A stretch of 62,204 bases of DNA from Planctomycetaceae bacterium (GCA_024742875.1 JANSXP010000043.1:1-62204), one strand, 5' to 3'. Shown: positions 33,934 through 43,864, numbered from the stretch's first letter. Made by a program: numbers and translations. The notes: generated by a model from the letters alone, not told the origin.

Positions 33934-35613
33934 GTGTGCAGGCACGGGGCCGGACTTCGTCGCCAGTTCATCGCACCGCTGCCTCATCTGCAGCAGCAAC
34001 GGTTGCTGCTCGCGATCACCCGCGAGGTTGTGCAGCTGACCGGGATCAGAGCGGAGGTCGAACAGCTGTTCCAGCACCGGACGGGTGGACGTGTAACGCG
34101 TGTAGGAGTGTGTGTGGCTGCGGACGCCGCGAGTGGTCGGAATCTTTCCGCCGTGACCATACGGATGGTCATACAGAAAGTCTTTGCGCCAGACCGACGT
34201 TGCTTTGTCTGGTGGACCGCAAAGCCGCGTCAGATTCCTGCCCGTCATCTCGTTGGGGGTGTCGACACCCGCCAGCGCCAGCATCGTCACAGAGAAGTCT
34301 GTGGTGATCACCAGTTCTTCCCGCACGGCCGAAGTGGGCGCCTGTCGCAGGTCGCACAGAAATCCGGGCACACGCAGCGATGGCTCGTACATGAGCCATT
34401 TGCCCCCCAGGCCGTGCTCGCCGCTGAAGTGACCGTTATCTGATGTAAACAGCACGACCGTGTTGTCCGCGACGTCGTGTTTTTTCAAAGCTGCCATGAT
34501 GCGGCCCACGCCGATGTCCATGCTGGAGATGCTGCGGTAGTAATCACGAATGCTGCGCTCATGCCGTTGCTGACTGGACAGCAGGTTCTGTCCGGCCGTC
34601 CAGCCGAGCGACTGTTTGACGACATCGGGCTCTCGACTGGCGTTTGCCAGCGTGGCGTCCTGCGGGATCTGGATCTGGCGGCCGTCTGTGAATGATCGTG
34701 TCTGGGGAGCCCAGTCTCCAAACGGGCCATGAGGAGACTTGAAGAACACCATCAGGCAAAACGGACGGCTGGGATCACGGCCCTTCAGGAATCGCTCAAC
34801 ATGGCTGGGGATGACGTCTGCGTCCTGATGTCGCGGATCGGTCAGTGTGTCTTTGCCGATGCGAACATCGTAGCCGACACGCCCCCGCTGATCGGCCGGG
34901 CAGTCACACAGGTCATCGCGTCGCCGTGAGAATCCATCGTAATTGACGTAGCGGCAGTCGGACTCATAGAAGTAGTTGGTCTGTTTGGGCTGCCCCGCCC
35001 AATAGTCAAAGACCGCGGCCCCTTCATGCGTTCGTTCCGGCGTGTCTCCGATTCCCCATTTGCCAAAGAATGCCGTTTGGTAGCCAGCGTGGCGTAACCG
35101 CCCGGGCACGGTGTTTTGCAGCTGGCTGGGTGAGAAGGTTTTGTGGAAGTCGTCCACGCCGTGCCGCGCCGGGTATTGCCCGGACAGCAGATTGGCGCGG
35201 CTGATGGCGCAGATCGATGTGTTCACAAAGCAATTGCGGAAGATGGTTCCTCGCTGGGCCAGACGATCCAGGTGCGGGGTCTGCATGGCCGCGTTGCCGG
35301 CGAATCCCGCCGCCGTGTGACGCTGATCGTCCGTAAAGAACATCACGATGTGTGGTTGCTGCGATCGTTCTGCAGGTGAGCGATCTGCCGTCCGCGGCGG
35401 CAGTGGCGGGAGTTGGGGGGCCGGAGTCTCGCCATTGCTGTTGGCGTTGTCGGCCATTAAACCGTGGTCGGCTAGGCCCAGTGCCGTTGCCGCGATGGCA
35501 ATCCGGCAGGCCGCTCCAATGCAACACAGGCGTGAACGTTGTCGACCGGAGCAGTCAGTGAGGCGGTGAACGTGCGCGGTCAGCATTAAGGAAATCGAAC
35601 TGAGCAGGGTCAT
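33874..35613 (-). CDS. Sulfatase (S1 family) with atypical C-A-I-S-R signature
   Basis: A 579-residue alkaline-phosphatase-superfamily hydrolase of sulfate esters, probably exported. The N-terminal 50 residues contain a hydrophobic stretch (CRIAIAATALGLADHGLMA) that may be a signal. Metal-binding MFFTDDQRH is near residue 91, and C135-A-I-S-R stands where the formylglycine motif C-x-P-x-R is expected: Pro is replaced by Ile. FFGKWGIGDTPE, FFKSPHGP and VVLFTSDNGHFSGEHGLGGK complete the site. The start is uncertain: ATGs lie at 35613, 35625 and 35628, and a GTG at 35688. Whether the maturation enzyme accepts this motif is unknown. Its 3' end overlaps the membrane-protein gene by 60 bases. Confidence 0.88.
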   Translation of the reverse strand: MTLLSSISLMLTAHVHRLTDCSGRQRSRLCCIGAACRIAIAATALGLADHGLMADNANSNGETPAPQLPPLPPRTADRSPAERSQQPHIVMFFTDDQRHTAAGFAGNAAMQTPHLDRLAQRGTIFRNCFVNTSICAISRANLLSGQYPARHGVDDFHKTFSPSQLQNTVPGRLRHAGYQTAFFGKWGIGDTPERTHEGAAVFDYWAGQPKQTNYFYESDCRYVNYDGFSRRRDDLCDCPADQRGRVGYDVRIGKDTLTDPRHQDADVIPSHVERFLKGRDPSRPFCLMVFFKSPHGPFGDWAPQTRSFTDGRQIQIPQDATLANASREPDVVKQSLGWTAGQNLLSSQQRHERSIRDYYRSISSMDIGVGRIMAALKKHDVADNTVVLFTSDNGHFSGEHGLGGKWLMYEPSLRVPGFLCDLRQAPTSAVREELVITTDFSVTMLALAGVDTPNEMTGRNLTRLCGPPDKATSVWRKDFLYDHPYGHGGKIPTTRGVRSHTHSYTRYTSTRPVLEQLFDLRSDPGQLHNLAGDREQQPLLLQMRQRCDELATKSGPVPAHLPDARPQKPASDSQPDQQQ

Positions 35614-36041
35614 GGCAGTGGGCATCATGGCGGGCGATGGGGTGAAGGAACGGGGTGCGAGAATGGCGGGCGCAAAGAGCGTGCGCACACGAACAGCACA
35701 CGTGAACAGCCGGCCGCCTCGGACTCAGCGAAGTTCGCGATGCGTCATCCGGACGGCCCGCGAGTCGGAGGGCCGGGGGCAGCGGTCGTCCGTCATGGAG
35801 CCTGTCCGCGCCGCACGGAAGTCCGATCTGACTGTAAATGTCGTCGGTTGCGACGCCTGCCGCAGCCTTCGGTTCCGCCAAAGAACGCGGTGATCCCTGC
35901 CCTGCATCGACCGGGCAATACGGGAAATCAGGGAGGTGCCGTCAGACTGCGTGGGCGACTGTTGGTCGCATGGATGCGCACACGGCGTGGCCTGTCGTAT
36001 TTTACGTGGGCAACGATGGCATCAGTGGTTCGCTTGCCGCA
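35614..36041. other. Intergenic stretch between two sulfatase genes
   Basis: This 428-base minus-strand gap follows the stop of the 641-residue sulfatase and precedes the preceding sulfatase entry's start. Only overlapping short frames without protein-like composition are visible. I see no terminator, promoter or RNA. Confidence 0.4.
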
Positions 36042-37967
36042 CTACTTCATCACCTGTACCCGCAGCTGCGTCCAACCGGACAATGGCTGCTGGTTGGGGG
36101 CCTGTGGGTCCACCGGATTTTGCTGATCACCGGCGATGCACAGTGCCTCCTGAGGCACTCGGGAAATGGGCCCGGAAGCCCGCGGGGCGGACGTCCTGTC
36201 GTTCACGGATATTGTCATGTGCCACTTCTCGTCCAGGGCAGCGATGATCTGCTGCGGGCCGGTTCCATCCAGAGGCAGCGACACCCGGTCGATGCTGTCG
36301 GCCGATCGTCGGATCGCAAATGTCACCTGACCTTCGCTGACGTACAACGCATATCCCACCACAGATCCGCCGTGAGAGACAATCATTCCTGTGCTTTCTG
36401 CGTCGGCTGCACTGAGCCGGCATCGCACCTGAAAGGCGGTCTGCTGGACTCGCGGCGCCCGAGTGGAGGGGAAACTGTCTCCCGCCTTGACGGTCTTCCA
36501 GTCAATGGGCTTCTCAGCACGGCGGCCTTTGGTTTTAGGTTTGGGTCTGGATTTGGGCTGCGTGGGGTAGAGCGTGACGGGCGATGACACGATACCCGGC
36601 GGACGCACGCCCGGACCCGGTTTGCCGCTGCCGATGTCTGCCCGCATCGCGTCGGCAATCTTTTGCAGTCGCGCGACCACGTTTGGATGGCTGGCTGCGA
36701 CATCCGTCGTTTCTCCGAGGTCCTCTTGCAGATTGTACAGCCGTGGTTCCCGCTGGCGGATATCTTCCGGTTGCTCACGAAACCCCATGCCGATGGACTG
36801 CGGTGTCAGAGCCAGTTTCCAGTCGCCTTCGCGAACGGCCTGCAGGGTTGTGCCGCTGTAGTAGTGCCACACCCGGCGTCCTGACTGTGCGGACTGCCCC
36901 AGCAGCAGGGCGGACAGATTCACGCCGTCAATCACTCGGTCCGCGTCCGGCTGACCGCCACTCAGGTGCACCAGTGTGGGCAGGATATCCGTCGTGCCGG
37001 CAATCTGATCCGACTCGGTGCCGGCCGCAATATGACCTGGCCACCACGCAATCGTGGGTTCCCGCACGCCACCTTCCAGAGTGCCTCCTTTGCTGCCCCG
37101 CAGTGGACCGGGGACTCCACCGTCTTTGCCTTTGGACGCCCACGGACCATTGTCGCTGGTAAACAGCACCATCGTTTTCTCTGCCAGTCCCGCCTCGCGA
37201 ATCGTGTCCAGGACCTGACCCACGCTCCAGTCGACTTCGGCCACCCAGTCACCGTAGCGACCGTTTGCGCTGCGGCCCGCAAAGTCCTGATGCGGATAGA
37301 TGGGCACGTGCATGGCGGTGTGCGGCATGTAGAGAAAGAACGGCTGCTCGGAATTCCGCTTGATGAACGCCACCGCTTCCTCAGTGTACTCCCGCGTCAC
37401 CCGCCGCTGACCTTCGTCTTCCAGCAGTTCGGCCACCCGTTCATCACGCAGCAGAGGCGTGACCGATCGTCCATCTTCCAGAGAACGCCGCTGCATGTCG
37501 TTGGAGTAAGGAATACCGAAATAGCTGTCGAATCCCTGTCGCGTCGGCAGAAAATCGGGCTGGTCACCAAGATGCCACTTTCCCACACAGGCGGTCACAT
37601 AACCCTGCTCTTTCAGGTACTCGGCCACGGTCTTCTCGTCCGGATTCAGTCCCTTTGGCCCGGCTGGGAAAAACACGCCCGGCACCGAAACACGGGGAGC
37701 GTAGCATCCGGTGAGCAGTTGGGCGCGGGAGGCGGAGCAAACGGGCGCCGCATAGAAACTGGTCAGCTTCATGCCCTCGCTGGCCATGCGCGACAGATTG
37801 GGAGTCTTGTTCAGTGTGGAGCCGAACGGCTCGATATCGCCGTAGCCCATGTCGTCGATAAAGATAACGACAAGGTTCGGCCTGTCATGCTGATCAGCGT
37901 TGGCCTGGCGGGGGCCGCCCAGAGTCAGGCAGAGGACAATGAAAATCGGCAGCATCTGTCGCATCAC
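36042..37967 (-). CDS. Arylsulfatase-type sulfatase with extra C-terminal domain
   Basis: A 641-residue exported sulfatase (signal LPIFIVLCLTLGGPRQANA, cut near residue 24). FIDDMGYGD is the metal site; C77-S-A-S-R is the formylglycine position with Ala in place of Pro, a variant that occurs in this group. GKWHLGDQPDF, HTAMHVPIY and FTSDNGPWASKGKDGG complete the active site. After about residue 490 a linker (PKSRPKPKTKGRRAEKP) leads to a beta-rich C-terminal domain of about 150 residues, possibly for substrate or surface binding. Its gene sits between another sulfatase and the DUF1080 gene, all on the minus strand. Confidence 0.93.
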   Translation of the reverse strand: MMRQMLPIFIVLCLTLGGPRQANADQHDRPNLVVIFIDDMGYGDIEPFGSTLNKTPNLSRMASEGMKLTSFYAAPVCSASRAQLLTGCYAPRVSVPGVFFPAGPKGLNPDEKTVAEYLKEQGYVTACVGKWHLGDQPDFLPTRQGFDSYFGIPYSNDMQRRSLEDGRSVTPLLRDERVAELLEDEGQRRVTREYTEEAVAFIKRNSEQPFFLYMPHTAMHVPIYPHQDFAGRSANGRYGDWVAEVDWSVGQVLDTIREAGLAEKTMVLFTSDNGPWASKGKDGGVPGPLRGSKGGTLEGGVREPTIAWWPGHIAAGTESDQIAGTTDILPTLVHLSGGQPDADRVIDGVNLSALLLGQSAQSGRRVWHYYSGTTLQAVREGDWKLALTPQSIGMGFREQPEDIRQREPRLYNLQEDLGETTDVAASHPNVVARLQKIADAMRADIGSGKPGPGVRPPGIVSSPVTLYPTQPKSRPKPKTKGRRAEKPIDWKTVKAGDSFPSTRAPRVQQTAFQVRCRLSAADAESTGMIVSHGGSVVGYALYVSEGQVTFAIRRSADSIDRVSLPLDGTGPQQIIAALDEKWHMTISVNDRTSAPRASGPISRVPQEALCIAGDQQNPVDPQAPNQQPLSGWTQLRVQVMK

Positions 37968-38190
37968 GAAACGTAATCCTTGTCGATCATCCCGGGTCTG
38001 GTGGGCTCAGATGTGTGGCGCTGCGACGAGCATACCGCGACTCGCCCCGTTATTGCCAGCGGTCGGATGAGCGTCCGTCGTCGTCTGCAAGCCGCAGGCG
38101 GCATGTCGCCTGTCTGCCGCAGCGCAATAGCAGAGCCGGACGAGAATGCCCGGCTTTGCGGAATTGGAAACTGTTTGTCGTATCGTTTGA

Positions 38191-39174
38191 TTACTTCGGT
38201 TTGTCTGCGGCGGCCTCCGCTTTGTCGGCCGCCTCGGCGGCCGCCGCTGCTGCGGCGTCCGCGGCCGCCTGTTTGGCCGCCTGTTTGGCTTCGAATTCCT
38301 GCAGGGCCGCTTTGACGGCCGCCTTCACGGCGGCCTCTTTTTCCCGCTGCAGAGCTTTGTCCTTTTTCTGACGTTCTTTTTGAGCCGTGTAGTCTGCCAC
38401 ACTCATCTTTTTGCCGCCGGACATCACGTAGGGCGGCGAAACGCGCCTGCCAACCGGCGGATGGAGTTCGCGGACCCAGATGTTGCGAAAGCGAACCGGG
38501 TTGCCGTGGTCCTGAAAGCTGATGGGACCTGTGGGGCCATGGACTTTGTAGTGCGGCGCGTCGGTGTAGCTGCTGGGGCCCATCAACTCAAAATGATTGA
38601 GCACCAGAATGCCGTTGTGGACCACAGTGACGTAAGCCGGTGTTTCCACGTCTCCGTTGACTTTGAATCGTGGCGCCGTCCAGAAAATGTCGTAGGTGTT
38701 CCATTCGCCCGGTTTGCGCATGGCGTTGACCATGGGGGGCGTCTGCTTGTAAATCGACGCGGCCTGGCCGTCAAAGTAGGTCGGGTTGTCGTAGGAGTCG
38801 AGAACCTGAACCTCATATTTCCCCATGATGTAAACGCCGCTGTTACCGCGTCCCTGGCCGTTGCCCTTCACCACGGTTGGCGCTGACCATTCCACATGCA
38901 GCTGCATGTCGCCAAATTCCTGCTTTGTGGTCACATAGCCTTTGCCCGAGTAGACGGCGCCTTCTTTGACTTCCCATTTTCCGCCAGTGAACGCCGACAT
39001 GTCGGTGCCGTCAAACAGCACGACGGCGTCTGAGGGAGGCTCGGAATTGGTTGGGCCGGGGGTCACGACAGGAGGCTCCTGCCATTCGATTCCGCTTTTG
39101 TAATCCTGAGCGACAGCAGGACCAGCGAGTAATGCCGTCAGGGCGAGGAGGGCGACAGAGAGTGGTGATTTCAT
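38191..39174 (-). CDS. DUF1080 protein (3-keto-disaccharide hydrolase family)
   Basis: A 327-residue exported protein (signal LSVALLALTALLAGPAVA). The DUF1080 lectin-like beta sandwich covers residues about 45-235: VVLFDGTDMSAF, then RGNSGVYIMGKYEVQVLDS and EWNTYDIFWTAPRF. Members hydrolyse 3-ketoglycosides or bind glycans. The C-terminal 70 residues form a highly charged Ala/Lys/Glu-rich helix (KERQKKDKALQREKEAAVK, then Ala runs), probably a coiled coil. I chose the ATG at 39174. It is divergent from purL and upstream of the sulfatase at 36042 on the same strand, 223 bases away. Confidence 0.9.
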   Translation of the reverse strand: MKSPLSVALLALTALLAGPAVAQDYKSGIEWQEPPVVTPGPTNSEPPSDAVVLFDGTDMSAFTGGKWEVKEGAVYSGKGYVTTKQEFGDMQLHVEWSAPTVVKGNGQGRGNSGVYIMGKYEVQVLDSYDNPTYFDGQAASIYKQTPPMVNAMRKPGEWNTYDIFWTAPRFKVNGDVETPAYVTVVHNGILVLNHFELMGPSSYTDAPHYKVHGPTGPISFQDHGNPVRFRNIWVRELHPPVGRRVSPPYVMSGGKKMSVADYTAQKERQKKDKALQREKEAAVKAAVKAALQEFEAKQAAKQAAADAAAAAAAEAADKAEAAADKPK

Positions 39175-39580
39175 TGAGCGAGGGCTCCGGTAGGTGGGAA
39201 GGAACGACTCTTGTATCGTGGCAGCCCCGAGGGTGAGTTGCAAACGCTGTTCTTTGAGAATCAGGCCGTGTCGAAGTCTCGCTTTTGCAATCTTGTGAAG
39301 GTCCGCGTGGAGTCTGCTTGTGTCGGCGACAGCAGACTGGAATACTGCGGGCGCTCCAGAAATCAAAGGATCTGACAGACTGTCCGGTGGACGATCTGGT
39401 GGGGGCGTCTGGCGAGTTCAGACGCCGTCTTTGCCAGTGAATCGCCGGCAGATCCTGTGGCTGGGGCGAGCTGCGAAATTCGTCTGCAACGACGGGCCAT
39501 CCAGGCCTGCTGTGCCGAATCCGGGGCTGAATGCACGACCGAACGCTTTTTCGGAACAACGACGAAACGGAAATCGAACG
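39175..39580. other. Divergent leader of DUF1080 gene and purL, 406 bases
   Basis: This region should contain both promoters; I found no clear consensus pair. The one strong structure is a hairpin at 39404-39426 on the purL side (listed separately). An upstream in-frame extension of purL to 39320 is open, but has no protein-family content. Confidence 0.45.
39404..39432 (+). promoter_or_regulatory. Attenuator-like hairpin in the purL leader
   Basis: GGCGTCTG at 39404-39411 pairs perfectly with CAGACGCC at 39419-39426 around a seven-base loop and is followed by GTCTTT. It resembles a weak intrinsic terminator about 150 bases upstream of purL. It could attenuate purL or terminate spurious transcripts; no purine-riboswitch sequence was recognised beside it. 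Confidence 0.35.
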
Positions 39581-42490
39581 ATGCTGTGGGAAGTGGAAAT
39601 TCTGCCGTCGGCGGACTCACGAGATCACGAAGGTCAGCGGGTTTTGGCGGATGCCCGAAGTCTGGGGATCGAGTCCCTGTCAGACGTCCGTTCAGCGCGG
39701 TCCTTCCTGATTCAGGGGGAATTGACGGAAGCCGACGCTTCGCGCGCGGCGGGCGTGCTGCTGTGTGACGGTGTGGTCGAGCAGTTCCGCGTCAAAGCGC
39801 TGCCGGAGACAGACGTCACCGCGGGGGCCGAGTGTCTGAACGTGCTGCTGCACCCTGGCGTCACGGACAGCGTGGCCGAGAACGCGGCCCGCGCCCTGAC
39901 GGAACTGGAACTGAATGTCACGGCGGTTGCCACCTGTCGCAAGTACTGGCTGACCGGAGATCTGTCTGACGCGGACCAGACGCGAGTCACGTCCCGTGTG
40001 CTGGCCAATGATGCCATTGAGTATGTTGTGGCCGGGCCGCTGCAGCTGGAAGATTTGAGCGTCGGATCACGTTACGACTTTCAGCTGGGGACTGTGCCGA
40101 TTCGGTCAATGGATTCCGACGAGCAGCTGATGAAACTGTCCGCGGAAGGTCAGCTGTATCTGCAGCTGGCGGAAATGCAGACGATTCGGGATTACTTCAA
40201 ATCGCTCGATCGTGATCCCACCGATATCGAGCTGGAGACGGTGGCTCAGACGTGGAGCGAGCACTGCTCCCATAAGACGCTGGCTGGCCGCATTCACTAT
40301 GTGGAATCATCCGGCAGCGACACGGTGCGGGAAATTCAGTTCGACAACATGCTGAAGGAAACCATCTTTCAGGCGACGGTCGACATACGCGATCAGTTGG
40401 GAGACGACGACTGGTGCGTCAGCGTTTTTAAGGACAACGCGGGCATCGTTCGGTTTGACGAGAATCAGGACGTCTGCATCAAAGTGGAGACTCACAACCA
40501 TCCGTCTGCCATCGAACCCTACGGCGGAGCCAATACGGGGCTGGGCGGTGTGATTCGCGACCCGATGGGCACCGGGCTGGGCGCCCGCCCCGTCTGTAAT
40601 ACGGATGTGTTTTGTTTCGCTCGCCCCGATTTCCCGGCCGAAGAACTTCCGCCAGGCGTGCTGCATCCGAAAGCCGTGATGGAAGGCGTTGTGTCGGGCG
40701 TGCGTGATTACGGCAATCGCATGGGCATTCCCACGGTCAATGGGGCCGTGTACTTTGATGACCGCTATCTGGGCAATCCGCTTGTCTACTGCGGCAACGT
40801 GGCCATGATTCCGCGGGACAAAAGCGAGGGCAAAGTTTCGCCCGGCGACATGATTGTTGCTGTGGGCGGGCGTACGGGCCGCGATGGCATCCACGGTGCG
40901 ACGTTTTCTTCGGCCGAACTGACCGAAGACAGCGAAAGCATCAGTGGTGGTGCCGTGCAGATCGGCAACCCTGTCACGGAAAAGATGGTGCTCGACGTCC
41001 TGCTGGAAGCGCGGGAACGCAATCTGTACACGGCAATTACCGACTGTGGTGCGGGTGGATTCAGCAGTGCCGTGGGAGAAATGGGAGAAGACACGGGCGC
41101 CGAAGTCTGGCTGGAAAAAGCGCCGCTGAAGTACTCTGGTCTGTCCTACACTGAAATCTGGATCAGCGAAGCTCAGGAACGCATGGTGCTGGCTGTGCCC
41201 GCCGCGCAATGCGATGAGTTTCAGGCTCTGTGCGCGTCTGAAGGCGTGGAGGCATCGGTCATTGGCCAGTTCACCGACACACATGAGCTGGTCTTGAAGT
41301 ATCAGGACAACGAGGTTGGTCGTCTGACAATGGACTTCCTGCACGACGGTCGTCCGCCCGTGATTCGCGAAGCGACGTTTGACGTCTCATCAGCCACGGC
41401 AGAATCCGACGCCGATTTGACGGCCGCGCTGGCCAAAACGGATCTTACATCAAATCTACTCAGCATTCTCGGCAGTCTGAATGTGGCCAGTAAAGAGTGG
41501 ATCATTCGTCAGTACGACCACGAGGTGCAGTCCGGCAGTGTTGTGAAGCCGCTGGTGGGGGTTAACAATGATGGCCCCTCAGATGCCGCCGTGGTACGCC
41601 CGGACCTCACATCGAATCGTGGGCTGGTGGTGAGCTGCGGCATGAATCCCCATCTGGGTGACGCCGATCCTTACTGGATGGCCGCCTCTGCCATCGATGA
41701 GTCCATTCGCAACTGCGTGGCGGTTGGCGCCGATCCATCGCGGATCGCCATTTTGGACAACTTTTGCTGGGGCAATACAGAGCGGGCGGAAACACTGGGC
41801 ACGCTGGTCCGGGCGGCACTGGGCTGTCAGGACGTGGCCATCGCCTATGGCACGCCGTTTGTCAGCGGCAAGGACAGCCTTAACAACGAATTCAGCTATG
41901 ACGACAGGGACGGAAACCGCCAGACGGTCGCCATCCCATCCACCCTGCTGATTACGGCGCTGGGGCAGATTGATCACGTGGAGCAGGCCGTCACCATGGA
42001 CCTGAAGGCTGTCGGCAATCCACTGTATTTAGTTGGCGACACCAACACTGACGAGTTTGCCGGCTCCCACTTTTGCCTGGTCAATAACATCACCGGCGGG
42101 ACGGTTCCTCAGGTTGATCTGCAGCAGGCCCCCGCCGTTTTTCGTGGACTGCATGCCGCCATGCAGACTGGTGCTGTCAAAAGCTGCCATGACCTGAGCG
42201 AAGGTGGTCTGGCCGTCGCGGCCGCCGAGATGGCCTTTGCCGGCGGCATTGGAATGCATCTGACCGGTGTCACGCCCGCCCTTGCCTTTGCGGAAAGCAA
42301 CACGCGGTTTCTGGTGGAGGTGGCGGCCGATCAGACCCAGGCCTTCGAAGCCGCGCTGGACGGTGTGCCGCTGCTGAAGGTGGGCAGCACGACCGAGACC
42401 ACGGAGCTGGTGATTGAAAGCGACGCCCGCTTCATTGCTGCCTCTTTGACAGACCTGAAAGAGGCATGGCAGGCTCCTTTGCGTTATTAG
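39581..42490 (+). CDS. purL: Phosphoribosylformylglycinamidine synthase with two PurS-like domains
   Basis: A 969-residue enzyme of purine synthesis that converts FGAR to FGAM using ATP and ammonia supplied by a separate glutaminase (PurQ). Residues about 1-80 and 85-165 are two successive PurS-like domains ([27 protein letters not shown]). The PurL core follows: [48 protein letters not shown] and [18 protein letters not shown]. No glutaminase domain is attached, so purQ must be elsewhere. The fused PurS-PurS-PurL order differs from the three-gene purS/purQ/purL set of Gram-positives. I chose the ATG at 39581 although its binding site is weak. It separates the two halves of the sulfatase island. 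Confidence 0.95.
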   Translation: MLWEVEILPSADSRDHEGQRVLADARSLGIESLSDVRSARSFLIQGELTEADASRAAGVLLCDGVVEQFRVKALPETDVTAGAECLNVLLHPGVTDSVAENAARALTELELNVTAVATCRKYWLTGDLSDADQTRVTSRVLANDAIEYVVAGPLQLEDLSVGSRYDFQLGTVPIRSMDSDEQLMKLSAEGQLYLQLAEMQTIRDYFKSLDRDPTDIELETVAQTWSEHCSHKTLAGRIHYVESSGSDTVREIQFDNMLKETIFQATVDIRDQLGDDDWCVSVFKDNAGIVRFDENQDVCIKVETHNHPSAIEPYGGANTGLGGVIRDPMGTGLGARPVCNTDVFCFARPDFPAEELPPGVLHPKAVMEGVVSGVRDYGNRMGIPTVNGAVYFDDRYLGNPLVYCGNVAMIPRDKSEGKVSPGDMIVAVGGRTGRDGIHGATFSSAELTEDSESISGGAVQIGNPVTEKMVLDVLLEARERNLYTAITDCGAGGFSSAVGEMGEDTGAEVWLEKAPLKYSGLSYTEIWISEAQERMVLAVPAAQCDEFQALCASEGVEASVIGQFTDTHELVLKYQDNEVGRLTMDFLHDGRPPVIREATFDVSSATAESDADLTAALAKTDLTSNLLSILGSLNVASKEWIIRQYDHEVQSGSVVKPLVGVNNDGPSDAAVVRPDLTSNRGLVVSCGMNPHLGDADPYWMAASAIDESIRNCVAVGADPSRIAILDNFCWGNTERAETLGTLVRAALGCQDVAIAYGTPFVSGKDSLNNEFSYDDRDGNRQTVAIPSTLLITALGQIDHVEQAVTMDLKAVGNPLYLVGDTNTDEFAGSHFCLVNNITGGTVPQVDLQQAPAVFRGLHAAMQTGAVKSCHDLSEGGLAVAAAEMAFAGGIGMHLTGVTPALAFAESNTRFLVEVAADQTQAFEAALDGVPLLKVGSTTETTELVIESDARFIAASLTDLKEAWQAPLRY

Positions 42491-42520
42491 TTGTCGCATC
42501 AACGGTTAGAGGGATCTCAA

Positions 42521-42616
42521 ATGACAGAATCGTTGCCGGTGATCGGCTGGCGGGAATGGCTGAGTTTGCCTGAACTTGGCATCAAGCGTGCTGGACACTC
42601 TGAAATTTGCGATTGA
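42521..42616 (+). pseudogene. 5' remnant of a RimB-like ATP-dependent zinc protease gene
   Basis: After a GGGA binding site, an ATG opens a 31-codon frame whose first 23 residues (LPVIGWREWLSLPELGIKR among them) match the usual beginning of the RimB/DUF785 ATP-dependent zinc protease family, which continues with I-K-A-K-x-D-T-G-A-R. Here the match stops after LGIKR and the frame ends at 42616 inside the rimK-like gene. It is best read as the stump of a deleted gene joined to a truncated rimK. The family identification rests on my recollection of its N-terminal wording. Confidence 0.6.
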
Positions 42617-43745
42617 TCTGCAGTCCGGCGATCCGGATTTGTTTTTCCGCAGCCGGCACCTGTCGTCGTACGATGCCATTCTCCCCCGCATAGGAGCGTC
42701 CATTACATACTTCGGCACGGCCGTTGTTCGCCAGTTCGAACAGATGGACGTGTTCTGTGCGAACTCCAGTTCGGGCATCGCCAATTCGCGCGACAAACTT
42801 CGCAGCCTGCAGATTCTCAGCCGTCACTCCATTGGCATGCCTCCAACCGTATTCGTCCGTGAACGTCGCGACGTGCTGCCGGCCATTGAACGTGTGGGCG
42901 GCGCGCCGGTCATCATCAAGCTGATCGAGGGCACACAGGGGATTGGCGTGCTGCTGGCGGAAACCGCAGAGTCTGCCGAGTCGATCGTGGAGTTGCTGCA
43001 AAGTCAGAAGCAGAGTGTTCTGATCCAAAAGTTTGTGGCCGAAAGCAAAGGACGCGATATTCGCGCTTTCGTGGTTGGTGACCGGGTCGTGGCTGCGATG
43101 CGGCGTGTGGCCCAGGGGCAGGAGTTTCGCAGCAACGTGCACCGCGGTGGACAAACCGAACCGGTGACACTTGATGAGCAGTACTGCGAGACGGCCATTC
43201 GGGCGGCCCAGATTCTGGGACTGGGTGTGGCGGGCGTTGACCTGCTCGAAGGCAAAGATGGCCCGCAGGTGATGGAAGTCAATTCGTCTCCGGGACTGGA
43301 AGGCATTGAGCAATGCACACAGCTCGACGTTGCGGGAGTCATCATCGATTACATCGCCGCTCAGGTGGACTTTCCTGAAATTGATCTGCGGCAGCGGCCG
43401 ACGGTCAGCCGGGGCTATGGGGTGGCGGAAATCCACGTTCCGGAGGGATCCGATTTTGTTGGCAAGACGATTTCTGAATCCGGCATGCGGGACAAAGACA
43501 TAAACGCGCTCACGATGTATCGCGGCAGCAGTGTGATCCCCAATCCACGCGCTGATCGCACACTGGAGTCCGGAGACCGTCTGCTGTGTTTTGGCCGCCT
43601 GGAAGCCATGCGGGCCATGATTCCGGAAAAAACGCGCCGCAAACGCCGGCCGAAGGTTCAGGAACTGCCCGATCCACCGGTCGCTGACGGCTGGAAGGCT
43701 GACGAGGATTCCATGCCGCATCCTGGGGAACAGGGCGACAGCTAA
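42576..43745 (+). CDS. rimK: RimK-type ATP-grasp ligase with RCK_C domain, N-terminally truncated
   Basis: A 389-residue ATP-grasp ligase that adds glutamate-like residues to a protein or small acceptor. It starts at a TTG (42576), four codons before a match to RimK at VLDTLKFAIDLQSGDPDL. RimK proteins normally have about 25 further residues (the first Rossmann strand) before this point. GGAPVIIKLIEGTQGIGVLL and VMEVNSSPGLEGIEQ hold the ATP and Mg sites. The C-terminus (residues about 277-350, VAEIHVPEGSDFVGKTISES) is a TrkA_C/RCK_C-like domain. The missing N-terminus and the upstream rimB stump suggest one deletion, so function is doubtful. If the deletion is an assembly error the gene may be intact. 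Confidence 0.8.
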   Translation: MASSVLDTLKFAIDLQSGDPDLFFRSRHLSSYDAILPRIGASITYFGTAVVRQFEQMDVFCANSSSGIANSRDKLRSLQILSRHSIGMPPTVFVRERRDVLPAIERVGGAPVIIKLIEGTQGIGVLLAETAESAESIVELLQSQKQSVLIQKFVAESKGRDIRAFVVGDRVVAAMRRVAQGQEFRSNVHRGGQTEPVTLDEQYCETAIRAAQILGLGVAGVDLLEGKDGPQVMEVNSSPGLEGIEQCTQLDVAGVIIDYIAAQVDFPEIDLRQRPTVSRGYGVAEIHVPEGSDFVGKTISESGMRDKDINALTMYRGSSVIPNPRADRTLESGDRLLCFGRLEAMRAMIPEKTRRKRRPKVQELPDPPVADGWKADEDSMPHPGEQGDS

Positions 43746-43864
43746 ACGTCGATGTGCCCAGGGTGCGTTGATTCCGGACGCTTTCCGTGTTGAAGTGGTG
43801 GCATTACGATCGCAGATCGCGACCCGGTTTTGCACTTCGTTCCTGCCCGTAAGGCGCGTCCCAC

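Noticed and set aside
40307-41344. 345-residue minus-strand open frame opposite purL
   Set aside because: It lies entirely inside a well-supported purL core, is His/Arg-rich without domain wording and has no binding site. It is a shadow of GC-rich coding sequence.
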